A stretch of DNA of 64,000 bases. Source: Lithodes maja. Its lineage: Eukaryota > Arthropoda > Malacostraca > Decapoda > Lithodidae. Positions 1 to 10,549 of the stretch are shown here, piece after piece (the stretch's first letter is position 1; every line of letters begins with the position of its first letter). Location: positions 60,001 through 124,000 of the forward strand of contig JBAKBP010003221.1 in the NCBI GenBank assembly GCA_037953745.1, in the 5' to 3' direction. The notes beneath the pieces are model-generated. The model was not told the origin of the DNA, did not search any database, and saw only the letters and a list, made by a program, of their open reading frames with translations. The position numbers and the translations under genes are program-made.

Positions 1-1648
1 CCCTATTCTTCCTGCACCTGTGAGGTCATCTGCATATGCCACTTGTTTCACTTGGGTTGCCTCATGTTTTATTTTCTGCTGCAGAATAGATAGTGCCAGT
101 GCGTACATTGCCATTGCCACTGGATCTCCTTGCGTTGTTCCTTCATTTGATTTGAGAATTTTCATTTCTTCCTTCTTTGTGCTTCCAACTATATACAGGT
201 TAGCTGGCTCCTTATAAGTGTTTTCTATGTACTTTGCGATGCTCGGGCATTTGATCTTGATGTTGTGAATAGGTGCCTCCCTATTAATGGTGTTAAAGGC
301 ATTTGTTGCATCCACTAGCAATACCGCTTCACAATCTTCCTCCTCATACACCTTCCTCATTGCATGTATTGCTGCTTCTCCTCCGGCTTGCTGTCCTGCA
401 CATACTTGTAAGTTGCCCACTGCTCTTTGTACATCTTTTCCAAATACGGACATGATTGCTTTTCCTATAATCCTTCTAAGAACTTCCCCAACGCCTACTG
501 GTCTAACTCCTGGATTCTTATTTAAAGGTATCAGGCGACATGCTGTCAGAGCTTCTATGTTCACGCATGGTGATGATGCAAGTTTCTTTGCCAGCATTGC
601 TATTGCTTCACAAAGGTCACTCGCGGCTGAACCAAACTTGTTTTGACTTAGGAAGATCCTCCAAGTCTTAGCATCTACACCTGATGGACCTGCTCCTCCC
701 TGTGTTTGCAGCGCCTTTCTCCATATGAGGTCTCCAGTTATATTCTCATATATCACTGGGTCTGGAGGAACATATTCCCCGTCTAGTTTGGCCTTATCAC
801 TTGCTGGTTTTGCTTCTGGGTGTTTCTCCTTTAGCTGGTCCAAGATGCGTCGATTCACTTCGTGCACCCCACTTGAGGCTTCCCCAGTGACCATTCTGAC
901 TGCCTGTGCCACTTTACCAATCCTCATGCTATTTCCCACTATTCGTGCCATATCATCTGGCTTCCTCTTTCTTCGTTGTTTTGTTTTCAGTCTTTGCTGG
1001 ATTGCTCGTACTTGGCTAAGAATTTTGTCTAACTCCCTATTTTTCCACCACTCCATTCTCTGTTTCAGCGCTTTAATGTTCTCATTCAGTTTTGCCTTTG
1101 GTCTTTTTCTTTGAAGGAACAACTGAGGAATGAAAGAAGCTATCTTGATTGCCACGTGCGCCAAAGGGGCATCCTGAACATACCTTAGGATCATACGTCT
1201 GAGTTCCCCCAGCATGTCTTTTGCGGCTTCACAAATCGGTAGTTCAAACTTATTATGTTGCCATTGTATCACTTCTGTATAAATTTCATTCACTAATGTT
1301 GTGAGTCTGTCACGAGAATGTCCCATCCATTCTCCACCATTCATGTTTACGTTACGAGGTCGTTCGTTCTGTTCACGATTTTCGATTATTTCTCTCTCAT
1401 TATCTTCGTTTACACCATTTTCATTATTTTTGTTCCACACCTCTGTTGTCTTGCGAATTATTGATTCCTGCATTTTCTTCTGCGGGCTGCAGTTGTTGAT
1501 TGTTATTACCTGCATTTTCTCTAACAGGGTTTGCCTGTACATCCCCATTAACTACATTGTCTATTTCACGGTTCATTTGTACTGCATCCCTCACTGTATT
1601 ATGTCTTTCATCAGGATTATTCCTCGACTGGGACCGAGTTAATGCCAT
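1..1648 (-). mobile_element. RLE-type non-LTR retrotransposon, 5' part, left arm
   Basis: The minus strand encodes the first half of the reverse transcriptase element described in full at 28841-41703. The N-terminal Asn/Gln-rich leader begins at 1648 and the frame then shifts by one base near 1430. The main frame runs off the window start inside the RT domain, at the YADD motif near position 30. It is a mirror copy of 28841-30488 with isolated substitutions, for example one giving Thr instead of Ile in the RT domain near 514. It shares the leader frameshift with the right-arm copy, so that lesion predates the duplication. Confidence 0.85.
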
Positions 1649-2400
1649 CTTGTCTTATTATCTTAATCATCTACCTATGCCCTAATATTAAATCTATATA
1701 TCCTTACTTCCTATGGGACGAGCCTCTGCCCGAAAAAAAGTGAAAATGTTAACATCCTATGAGTAGCGTTAGAAATAGAAAGAGTAAGAGAAGTTATTTA
1801 ACTCAATAAGTATAATGCAAAGTTACAGAAAATCAGGCTATTTTACCAGATGGAGACTGGAAAAGAAAAAAATTATATAAAACAATAGTCGTTTAGCTAT
1901 ATATATAGAGAGAAGCTACTGTGAAACAATTGAAAAGAGTAAGAGAAGTTATTTAACTCACAAAGTATAATGCAAAGTTAAAGAAAATCATGCTATATTT
2001 TAAGACAGTGACTGAAAATTAAAAAGAAAAAAGAAAATATATATAATATAAAATAATAATAGTCGTATAACTATATATATAAAGAGAAGATACTGTGAAA
2101 CACTATGCAAGGAAATATATTTGTACCTAACTAAGCAACCACGCTTGGTGTGTGACTTCACTCACCTTGTTGTTTCTGGAGGTTTTATGGTGCCAGGACA
2201 GGGCTGGGCTGGTATCTAACGGCTCCCTTGTCCCCTCCCTGACACTGGTAATAACACTCTCAAGATTATACTAAAGATGCTTTGTGGGCGATGTTTAAAC
2301 AAGAAACCACGTTCTGTTTACAATGTGCCGAAACACTGTATCATCGCCGATCTTCTGATACGTATATCGGTCACTTAGCCCCACTATAACCCTCCGAAAA
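1649..2400 (-). other. Upstream region of the RLE-type element, left arm
   Basis: AT-rich noncoding DNA between the start of the RT element and the CR1-like fragment. It includes a two-copy tandem repeat (1781-2104). On the minus strand there is an AAG/GTGAGT splice-donor-like string near 2170 and pyrimidine-rich TTTTCAG and TTCCAG strings further downstream, which could mark a 5'-UTR intron of the retrotransposon. No coding content is visible. The mirror copy is 28089-28840. Confidence 0.4.
1781..2104. repeat. Two-copy tandem repeat, about 155-bp period (left arm)
   Basis: The string AGAGTAAGAGAAGTTATTTA starts at 1781 and again at 1936. Each is followed by similar AT-rich sequence and ends with a match to GATACTGTGAAAC or GCTACTGTGAAAC. 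The copies differ by small indels. The mirror copy is at about 28385-28708. It lies just upstream of the RT element, so it may belong to its 5' UTR or promoter, since repeated 5' monomers occur in some LINEs. That role is inference. Confidence 0.7.
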
Positions 2401-2932
2401 TCCCCTTTTGAGAAGCTCAACCAACCTGTGTGCTCTCACTCACTACTCACTACTAGAAAATAGGTTAAGTACGGTTACTATAAGTAGAAATTATGTGCTT
2501 AAGGAAATTGACAGACTGAAACCTCAGAAATCGCCTGGCCCTGATGCTAGAGTATTAAAAGAATGCAGAGATGAGTTAAGTTACCCATTAACATTTCTAT
2601 TAAACAAGTCACATTAGAGACAGGCTTAGTTCCAGAAGCTTGGAAGCTTGCAAATGTAATTCCGATCTTCAAAAAAGGTGATAAATCAATAGCAGCTAAT
2701 TACCGTCCCATTAGTCTCACAGCAATCATAGGAAAGTTGCTAGAGTCAATTATTGCTAGGAACATTAGAAACCACTTAGACACATTTAATTTAATCAATT
2801 CTTCTCTCAGCATGGATTCACTCAGGGACGTTCTTGCCTTACTAATTTGCTTAGCTTTTTCTCAGAGGTATATGAAGCAGTAGACAATGACAAGTCATAT
2901 GATATATATTTAGATTTCAGTAAAGCTTTCGA

Positions 2933-3481
2933 TAATTATCGCGAATAGACTCGCAGCGTTATTATACATAATGTATTAGGGAAAGTGAAGCTCTATGGAA
3001 TCCTTATAATATACTCACATAGATGATAGATTCCCTTTGTGGTAGAAAAGTTTTGATAAGTTTTGTAACTCGATTTTGTCGATATAAATAGTCCCGCGCG
3101 TAAACAAACTCAGTCCCGCAATCTTGAGAGCTCTGCTACGGACGTGTTCATGTTTACAAAAAGTGTTCGAAATGGAGTATCTAATATATGAACCCACAGT
3201 AGCTGGCATGCAACTTGCAAGGGCTAGTGTTGTATCCCACGTACTGGGTCTAGGGCACTCTAGAGTTAGGTTAGGTTAGGTTGTTTGGTTAGGTTAATAT
3301 ACTAGGTCTCGGAAACAAGATTCGTAGTTGCGGTAGTATTTACATCAAAACTATAGTTAACTATCAAAACTATTCTTCCACAGTGGAGTCTATGTGAGTA
3401 TATTATAAGGATTCCATAGAGCTTCACTTTCCCTAATAAATTATGTATAATAACGCTGCGAGTCTTTTCAAAAAAATTACC
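2933..3481. mobile_element. Foldback MITE with TTAGG run (left arm)
   Basis: A 549-bp element with terminal inverted repeats of roughly 75-90 bp: the block around 2947-3022 (GACTCGCAGCGTTATTATAC onward) returns inverted at about 3392-3466. It interrupts the CR1-like frame and is flanked by AAGCTTTCGA at 2923-2932 and 3482-3491, a 10-bp target duplication in the KAF codons of the RT. A 9-10-bp duplication and long TIRs resemble Mutator-like elements, but no transposase is present, so the superfamily is a guess. The copy at 27008-27556 is its mirror. Confidence 0.82.
3255..3297 (+). repeat. Telomere-type TTAGG repeats inside the MITE
   Basis: The run GTTAGGTTAGGTTAGGTT and a further GGTTAGGTT lie inside the foldback MITE. 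TTAGG is the canonical arthropod telomere repeat, which supports an arthropod source. It is an internal, short and imperfect run, not a chromosome end. The mirror copy is at about 27192-27234. Confidence 0.8.
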
Positions 3482-5123
3482 AAGCTTTCGACCGAGTCCC
3501 TCATGAGGGATTGATGAGAAAGGTTGAGGCACGTGGAATAGGTGGGGCGTTGTTGAGATGGATTAGGTCATGGCTAATTGGTAGGAAGCAGAGAGTCAGC
3601 AAAAATGGTACCAAGTCAGAGTGGGGAGCAGTCAAAAGTGGTGTCCCCCAGGGATCTGTATTGGGTCCTCTTTTGTTTGTTATATACATAAATGACCTTG
3701 ATTTAGGTATACAGTAACTAGTAGGATAAGTAAATTTCAGACGATACCAAAATGAGGAGAACAATTGATTCAGATAGCGATATAGGTGCTTCCAAAGGGG
3801 TCTAGATAGCTTAAACGAATGGTCAGTAAATTGGCAGATGAAGTTTAACATTGACAAATGCAAGGTATTAAAGATAGGGAAGATGCATACAAATGTTAAA
3901 TATAAACTAGCTAATATGGAATTACAAAACTCAGACTGTGAGAAAGATCTAGGTGTGTTTGTTAGCAATTATTTGAAGCCTAGAAAACAGTGTATAAGCG
4001 TTCATAACAAGGCAAACAGGATTCTCGGGTTCATCTCTAGGAGTGTGAGTAACAGAACTGCTGATGTTATCTTAAAACTTTACTTGTCATTAGTGTGACG
4101 CCTACCAGCGTTGGCAGAATCGCCTCCCGGTAGCCACTAGCGCTCGCCAGGGCAGTGAAATGGGCTACAGTTATCAGAGAATGTTGTTCTTTCTTTCATA
4201 GTGTTTGTGTTGTTACAGACAGTCCCGTGGTGGTCTTTATTTTCGTCTGTGACAACGGGAAGCATTTTATATCATGAGTAGAACATAAGATGCATTGTAG
4301 TGAGGTTGAGAGAGAGAGAGCGAGCGAGCAGCATGGGGGTAGTGAGTGTTGCTTCCTTCCTCCATCCTGGAGGAGTTTTTCCCGCACGCACAGGCTTTCT
4401 CTCGCTTCTGATTGGCTGGTAGTTCCTGGCGCCTTCTGGAGGCCTGCTGCCTTGTGACGTATCGGCCTGTGATTGGCTGACCACCATGCCTTTGTGTGAT
4501 CCTGAGGTTCCCGTGGAGCTACCTTCCTCAGAGCTTGCCTGACCAGCATACCCTTCACACCTCCCTTGCCACCTGTCCCCGACTTCTACCTATAGAACAC
4601 TTTCTCTCTCTCTCAACTTCTTACCTCTTATGCTTCTAATCTATTTAATATCATAACTCCCCTTTGGTTCTGCACGATTTCATATATCGGCCATCGTATT
4701 ATATGCTGAAGCTCTCAGATATTCCATGTTTAGTTAGACATTTTGGAGGGGTTAACATTTTGTCTGTAGAGTTTCGACACACTCACGGTGTCTCCCTACC
4801 TATTTCTTGGTTGTCTGCTGGGCTATTTAATGCTAGACTGGGGTGAGGCTATTGTTGTTGTGATTTCCGATGTGTAGCAGGTTTTGTTGAACTTGTACAA
4901 TCGCAACGGATACGTGGGAAGCTTAGGTTGTCTTTCTGACTGTGTACCTTGTGAGTTTAGCACTGTGTTGCGAGTGAGGGCTTTTGCCTCTGCCACCCAA
5001 CACTGTGCTAACTCGTTTTGCTTTGACTTGAAGAGGGTCGCCAGGAGAGAACCAGATACTAGCGATCTGGATCTCTCAAGAGAGCACCCCGTCATTTAAC
5101 GTAATTTGGCCGTACAGTCTTAA

Positions 5124-5785
5124 CCCATTGAGACCCAGCGTCGCACGTGATGCGTCGGCAGTTTGTTATCACCAACTCCCAGCGACTCATCACGTGTGTC
5201 CGGCATATTAAAATCATTTACGTGGCTCGTAAGGTAGGAAATGGCGGGAGAATAGGAGGGGGAGGTACCGTAGTGTGTGTGGGAGCCGGGCCGGTAGGTG
5301 TGAGCGGGCCAAGACAGCCATGCGGCTGGTGGTGGTGGGCTTAGTGGGGATACTTTACACCCTTAGTTCACCGCCACTTTGAACCTTCATTACTCCGGTC
5401 GTATGGGAGCTAGAGGCTTGAGATTTATGTGAGACACTCCTTAGGATGTATGCCGTACAATGCCATACTCAGTTTTCACCCTAGTGCTCCAGGGCGGGTG
5501 GTCATGCGGGGGACACGAACTTTCGACCCCCCACCCCCCCCGCCCCCCAAATGACCGAGGTGAGTTTTTTTTATTTTTTTATTCATTTCTCACCATTCTC
5601 TTCCATTTTGGCTCAACAATTTTTTTTGAGGCTTCCCCCCCAAAAAAAAAAAATATCCGAGGTGATTTATTTATTTTTTCATTTCTCATCCTTGTCTTCC
5701 ATTTTAGCAAAAAAAAAAAAAAAGAAGTGAAAATGGCTTGGGACTGGGGTGAACAAAATATTATAACTAGCCGGGGCTCAACGGG
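5124..5785. mobile_element. piggyBac-type MITE in LTR-B (left arm)
   Basis: A 662-bp noncoding insert flanked by TTAA at 5120-5123 and 5786-5789. The ends are CCCATTGAGACCC and, read inverted, CCCGTTGAGCCCC. The related LTR of Gypsy C has a single TTAA at the matching spot (around 31470, GGTCCTTAAGACTG), which acts as an empty site. It contains long T and A runs and the palindrome-like words CACGTGATG and CATCACGTG. TTAA duplication and CCC/GGG ends are hallmarks of piggyBac elements. There is no coding capacity, so a transposase would have to act in trans. Confidence 0.85.
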
Positions 5786-6405
5786 TTAAGGACCTCGCTA
5801 GGCTACGAGCCGCTTGCTCAGCCATTGTTTCCTAGCCTCCGACATCCCAGCTAGACTTTATTCGCCTAGCAGACACCCGATTAGGATTATAAACTCTCAT
5901 GTTATGTATGCAGCATTTTTATTCACATTGATAGCAAGCCTTGGTTGTTGTTGAGTTGCACAACCCGAGCAGACTTTTGCGTTGCCTGAGGAAGTACTTC
6001 TTTTGTTGTTGGAGATAATACTATTGCGCATTTATTATTATTCCCGTGCCAGTTAACACTGTATGTCCCTACACTTGTCATATCCTGTTCCTGCTTTATA
6101 TAACAGTTCAAAATCCGATTCGATCATCTTAAGCAGCATCAGACTTTCTTCAGAAGATTCCTGTTCGATGCTTTAGGACTTTCATTCACTTTCTTTAATA
6201 TAGGAGTGACAGTTTATTATTGTTTAGAGTAACTTTAATTATACCTTCTTCTTGTTTGCATTTAATCATTCCAGTGATTTAATTAAGCTCTCTATCTTTT
6301 TCCTTGTATACATGATTAACGTAATTGTATGTTTTTGTGATCAGGCTGTATCAGAGATTATCAGCCTGTAGTAGTAGTACATTTATACCGAGTTAGAGGA
6401 TACCC

Positions 6406-6649
6406 TAGTGAGTTCACTGCTCAATAGGTAGCGTTCTGAGAGTGAGGGTCTGAGTCTGGAGGGTGAGACAGTGAATCACTTGAACGAAGCAACCAGCTGC
6501 TTCAGAGATGGAGCTGCTTCGAGCCATGAGTGGATGCTTCACATGTCTCACTCCCCAGACTGGAACAAGACCTCACGGGCTTCACCGTGTTGAGCGGTGA
6601 AATGTACAGGCTCTCAGCCTATGCCCGAGGGGGAGTAGTTGAAATATAG

Positions 6650-6683
<34 letters not shown>
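6406..6683 (+). mobile_element. SINE with poly-A tail, left arm only
   Basis: About 245 bp followed by some 34 A residues, inserted in LTR-B. The right arm, at the mirror position near 24085, has an uninterrupted GATACCCCGCTATC, so this is a presence/absence difference between the arms. The head (CAATAGGTAGCGTTCTG, GTCTGAG) vaguely resembles a tRNA A-box and B-box region, suggesting a tRNA-derived, pol III-transcribed SINE, but the match is weak. The target duplication is only two clear bases because the site is C-rich and next to the A tail. Confidence 0.75.
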
Positions 6684-6685
<2 letters not shown>

Positions 6686-7536
6686 CGCTATCGCAGATTT
6701 AACTCTGGAGGGTATAGGTGTTTTTGTGCGCCGGCATTATAAGTTCGAGGGTTGGATCTAGTGTTACCGTTGTGGCTGTGTGCCTTTCTAGTCCAATGAT
6801 TAAGAGCCCTTGTTTTATACGAGTCCCGGTCGTAACATTAGTGAGACCCCATATGGATTATGCTGTTCAATTTTGGTATCCTTATTACAGAATGGACATA
6901 GATTCATTGGAGAGAGTACAACGTAGAATGACAACAATGATCCATAATATTAGAAATCTCCCGTATAAAGAAAGGTTGAAGAAATTAGGCTTACATTCGT
7001 TAGAAAGACGCAGAGTTAGAGGGGATATGATAGAGGTGTTCAAGTGGGTTGGTGGGATTAATAAAGGGAACATGAAAAATGTACTAAAGCTCAGTGATAG
7101 CGAAAGAACTCGAACAAATGGTTTCAAATTAGATAAATTTCGTTTCAGAAAAGATATAGGCAAATATTGGTTTGGTAACAGAGTTGTAGATAGGTGGAAT
7201 AGGCTACCAAGTGCTATAGTGAGATCAAGAACGACAGGGAGCTTTAAGATAAAATTAGATAGCCCTTTGGACGAGATGGGTTGGGTGCGAGGGGGATCTG
7301 TCAGGTGTGGGCCAATCGGCGCTCTGCAGACCCCCGTTTTCTGACCTCTGACCGTTTTGGTGAGGTCAGTCCTAATGGTGTTAGCAAGCTGGGCTTATAA
7401 TTAGGGTTGGGTGTGACAGGGATCTGCCTTGCGTGGGCCAATCGGCTTTCTGCAGACTCCCATTTTATTATGTTCTTTCGTTCCTTATCATATATCTATG
7501 TGGCCTTCCCTAGGTACTGTCCTGCTCGATTGGTAC

Positions 7537-9328
7537 TGTTACGACCGGCACAACGAAATAAACAAGGGCACTTAATATTGGACTATAAGATAGGCTAGAT
7601 CTGCAACAAGGGTACGCTAATTCCAAACCCTCGAACTATTAAGCCGGTGAACAAAACACTTAAACCCTCCAGAGTTAATCTACTGGATAATGGGGTATCA
7701 ATTAACTGGGTTAAGTGTACTTCTACAAAGGCTTTCCGTTGACGGCAAAGCCTACTCACAACAAGAGTAATTACGTTAATAAAAAGCTCTCAAGTAATAA
7801 CAATGCTTAAATAAACTATGACAAGATTTAATAAAAGGTTATATGCTTACGTTATCTTTAGTGTGAGTCTGAACTCAACACTAAACTCTTCAATGCTCTA
7901 TGAAAACACTTGAAGTCTAGTCCTACAGCAAACAGATATGGAATCTTCTGAAAAACGTCTGATGTCTAAGATGCTCGTCGAATATAGAACAGGTATAATG
8001 CAGGGGCAGGACACCAAAGCGTGTATCCTAAATACACCAAAAAGTAGGATACATATATATAAAACAGGAGAGTGCAACAACTCTGTGACAGCACTAATAA
8101 CAGTAACTCAAAAACAGTACTTCCTTAGCCAAAGTAACAGCCATACTGGGTTGTGCAGTATGCATCAACCTAGGCTAAAACAATACGTGAATAATTGCTA
8201 AAGCATACGCAGTTAAAGTTAATAAACAAAATGCTGTCTTTCTTACTAATAAAGTCTAGCAGTGGCATAAAGGTACAAGGAGCCTAGGCAGAGCTCAAGC
8301 ATGCTCGCAGCCTACTGTCTCCCCTGAACAGATTTCCCTTATCTTACGTTAAGTGACTAGGAGGCTCTCTTAGTAAGTCCAGATCTCAAGTATCTGGTCT
8401 TACCCTGGCGCTCCTCAAAGGTCAACAAAATGAGGTAGCAAGCATACAAGCAAGAGTAGGCAAAAGCCCTTCGCTTGTATACTGCTAAGCTCGCAAAGGA
8501 AAGTATGCACAATGGTGTACTACAGGCTACCTAGCTCCGTCGAAGTCATACAGGCTCTGACTTGCCATATACATAATACAGACAATGACCAAAGATACCC
8601 TCCACTGTCTAGCATTAAATAGTAATAAAGAACAACCAAATAATTAGAAGCACCCAATAATATGAATCCATGTGATTATGATTCTAATAACCCCTAAAGC
8701 TAGTGCAAAACATATATGTGAGAACAGGCGCTGGTAATACGACTGGCCGACTATGGAAGTCGTATGCGAGAACCAGAAGGGATGGGTAATTGAATAAAGA
8801 TAAGAAGCATTGGAAAGAAGGAGTTCAGAGAGAGGAACAGCAGTAAAGGGGGTTAGATTTGGGACAGAATGCGAGGGACGTGTAGGACCAAGCGCTCAAT
8901 GCCATGCTCTGCGGGAGAGAGGAGGGAAGGAGCCCGACCACCGGGCTAGGATAGCGGCGACCAACCACAGGCCACTAGGTCACACGACAAACAGACGTCA
9001 TATACCACGCCAGGCCCGCCAACCAATAGCGAGCGGGCGGGCCCACCGAGCGAGGAATGCACACGTACATACACACACACACTACCTCCTCGCTCTACCC
9101 TCTCTCTCTCTCATTGTAACTAACACACTGCGTATCTTATAACTCTATCAATGATATAAAATACTTCTAAGTGTCACAGACAAGAATAAAGGCAAACACT
9201 GATCTGTCTGTGACAACATGAATTCTAAGAAAGAAAGAACATCGTTCTACGATTATTATAACCCATTTCACTGCCCTGGCGAGCGCTAGCGAGTACGAGT
9301 ACATTCTGGCAAGCTGGCCAGCGTAACA
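7537..9328 (-). mobile_element. Solo LTR of Gypsy element A family (LTR-A), left arm
   Basis: A 1792-bp LTR with TGTTACG at its plus-strand start and CGTAACA at its end, flanked by GTAC at 7533-7536 and 9329-9332. It is the reverse complement of the 3' LTR of element A (21453-23233), differing by single bases and a CA microsatellite. No internal Gypsy sequence accompanies it, so it is a solo LTR. It interrupts the far 3' tail of the CR1-like element. In the right arm the same GTAC site is occupied by full element A. Confidence 0.9.
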
Positions 9329-9364
9329 GTACCTACAATCTCCCCCTACTTCCCATCACTTAAA

Positions 9365-10549
9365 ATATCTATCTATCTATCTATCTATTGCCTGACGCCG
9401 TGATCCCCGAAGGGGTGGCCACGAACGAACTGCCCCCATGCACCTCTGTCCCCAGTCAGTCGACGCCCCTCTCCCCAACCAGCACCACCTTCATTCATGT
9501 AGTTCCTCACTCCATCCTTCCACCTCATATTCGGTCTACCTCTCCCCCTCTGTCCCTCCACCTCGCTCTCGTACACCCTCTTAGTCATTCTCTCGCTTTC
9601 CATACGTTCCATATGGCCGAACCATCTCAAGTTGTTCCTTTTCACACTTTCCAGCACATCTACCTCCACACCACACCTCCTTCTTACTTCCTCATTAGTC
9701 TGTCTATCCCTCCATGTAATTCCGCACGCACTCCTTAAGTAATTCATTTCCACTGCTCTCACTCTTGGTCTGAGTCTCTCAACCAATGTCCATGCTTCGC
9801 TTCCGTAAGTCAGTGTCGGGATTACCACACTGTCATGCAAGGACTTCTTCACTTCCATACTGACCACCCTATTTCTTGTTACTGCTTTTAGCGTTCCTAC
9901 AACCCTCTTCCCCTGTTGTACCCTCTCCCGCACCTCTTCATCCATAGTCCCATCTTTACTCAACACACTGCCCAGATACTTAAAAGAGTTGACGATCTCC
10001 ATAGCCTGACCGTTCAGCTTCACCTCACACTCTGTGACTTCACCCCTTTCGAAGACCATAACCTTGCTCTTCCCCGTATTTACCTTCAAATTCCGTTTTT
10101 CGCACACTGTTCCAAACTCATTTACCAGACCCTGCAACTCCCATTCATTATCACTCATCAGAACTGTATCATCCGCAAACAGCAGTATAGGTAGCTTCCA
10201 CTCAATTCCCTCCCTTTTCAGCAATACACCAACATTCACTGCTCTTGATAGTATTTCTTTCATAACTCCATCCATATATACAGTAAACAACCACGGGGAC
10301 ATCACACACCCCTGTTTCAAACCAACATTCAGGTCAAAGAACTCGCTCTGCTCACTCTCCACACGTACTGCCGCCTTTGCACCCTCATACATGCTCTTCA
10401 CTCCTTTCAGCAACTTGCCCTCTACTCCGTATATTCTAAGTACTTTCCACAAACCTTCTCTATCCACTCTGTCATAGGCCTTCTCCAAGTCCATAAAGGC
10501 AACATACACCTTTTGTTTCTTCTCCAGATACTTCTCCACAACACAATTC
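9365..10549 (-). mobile_element. LINE with (GATA)n tail, RT half
   Basis: A 5'-truncated non-LTR retrotransposon on the minus strand. Its 3' end is the short (GATA)n run at 9365-9388. The junction at 10549/10550 joins it directly to the interior of an LTR-A copy in the opposite orientation. This junction is one inner breakpoint of the palindrome. Two related copies occur at 47668-49253 and 59655-59890, all ending in the same GATA repeat. Confidence 0.88.
9385..10539 (-). CDS. Reverse transcriptase C-terminal two thirds (GATA-tailed LINE)
   Basis: An open frame of about 384 codons with no internal stop. Motif A is AFMDLEKAYDRVDR near the start, then comes GLKQGCVMSPWLF (motif B), LLFADDTVLMS (catalytic motif C) and KVNTGKSKVMVF. 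The C-terminal part has RSACGITWRDRQTNEEVR, LRWFGHMERM and GRGRPNMRWKDGVR. This layout is typical of RTE- or jockey-like arthropod LINEs that encode endonuclease plus RT; the exact clade is not certain. The endonuclease and RT N-terminus are missing because the copy is cut at 10549, where upstream codons still read in frame toward the LTR junction. The catalytic FADD is intact, but the truncated protein is unlikely to be functional. Confidence 0.85.
   Translation of the reverse strand: MEKYLEKKQKVYVAFMDLEKAYDRVDREGLWKVLRIYGVEGKLLKGVKSMYEGAKAAVRVESEQSEFFDLNVGLKQGCVMSPWLFTVYMDGVMKEILSRAVNVGVLLKREGIEWKLPILLFADDTVLMSDNEWELQGLVNEFGTVCEKRNLKVNTGKSKVMVFERGEVTECEVKLNGQAMEIVNSFKYLGSVLSKDGTMDEEVRERVQQGKRVVGTLKAVTRNRVVSMEVKKSLHDSVVIPTLTYGSEAWTLVERLRPRVRAVEMNYLRSACGITWRDRQTNEEVRRRCGVEVDVLESVKRNNLRWFGHMERMESERMTKRVYESEVEGQRGRGRPNMRWKDGVRNYMNEGGAGWGEGRRLTGDRGAWGQFVRGHPFGDHGVRQ

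Larger units (their letters stand above)
4094..6837 (+). mobile_element. Solo LTR of a Gypsy family (LTR-B), left arm
   Basis: The stretch begins TGTGACG and ends GTCGTAACA, the same ends as the other Gypsy LTRs here, and is flanked by TTAG at 4090-4093 and 6838-6841. It sits inside the CR1-like frame: the codons for LYLSLV are just before it and RPHMDYAVQFW just after. Its sequence is related along its length to the LTRs of Gypsy element C and element A. It contains a 662-bp TTAA-flanked MITE (5124-5785) and a SINE (6406-6683). Short open frames inside it have no recognisable products. The right-arm copy (23933-26395) lacks the SINE. Confidence 0.9.
2401..7536 (+). mobile_element. CR1-like LINE, 5'-truncated and broken (left arm)
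   Basis: Pieces of a CR1/jockey-type reverse transcriptase lie in order on the plus strand. At 2408-2940 is the region with KSPGPDA, followed by the INNERS of the palm up to KAF. At 3492-4093 are VPQGSVLGPLLF, YINDLD, a damaged FADD box and KCKVLKIG. At 6842-7340 is the C-terminal part (YAVQFW, LPYKERLKKLGL, WNRLPSA, ending DEMGWV). Frameshifts separate the pieces. A foldback MITE (2933-3481) and a solo LTR (4094-6837) interrupt it; removing them restores the order, with DFSKAFD joined to RVPHEGL and LYLSLV joined to RPHMDYAVQFW. The 3' end runs to about 9364, past another LTR insertion. It is a dead copy. Confidence 0.88.
1..9328. repeat. Left arm of a giant inverted repeat
   Basis: Read in reverse complement, this stretch matches 21453-30488. 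Paired positions add up to 30489-30490 from the window start to about 6400 and to about 30770 from there inward; the jump is a SINE present only on this side. Identity is very high, with scattered single-base differences and small microsatellite length changes. The arm continues beyond the window start. The inner end coincides exactly with the outer end of an LTR. Whether it is a real inverted duplication or two haplotypes joined head to head in an assembly cannot be told from sequence alone. Confidence 0.95.

Noticed and set aside
3255..3297. A chromosome end because of TTAGG repeats
   Set aside because: The run is short, imperfect and internal to a MITE that is present in both palindrome arms.
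3501..3968. Long opposite-strand frames over LINE coding regions (3501-3968, 10034-10477, 26521-26988, 48888-49361)
   Set aside because: They are antisense shadows of reverse transcriptase frames that have clear motifs on the other strand.
7938..8201. Open frames of 60-110 codons inside the LTR copies, for example at 7938, 8810, 10634, 21658 and 32004
   Set aside because: They lie within LTRs, recur only because the LTRs recur, and show no domain.
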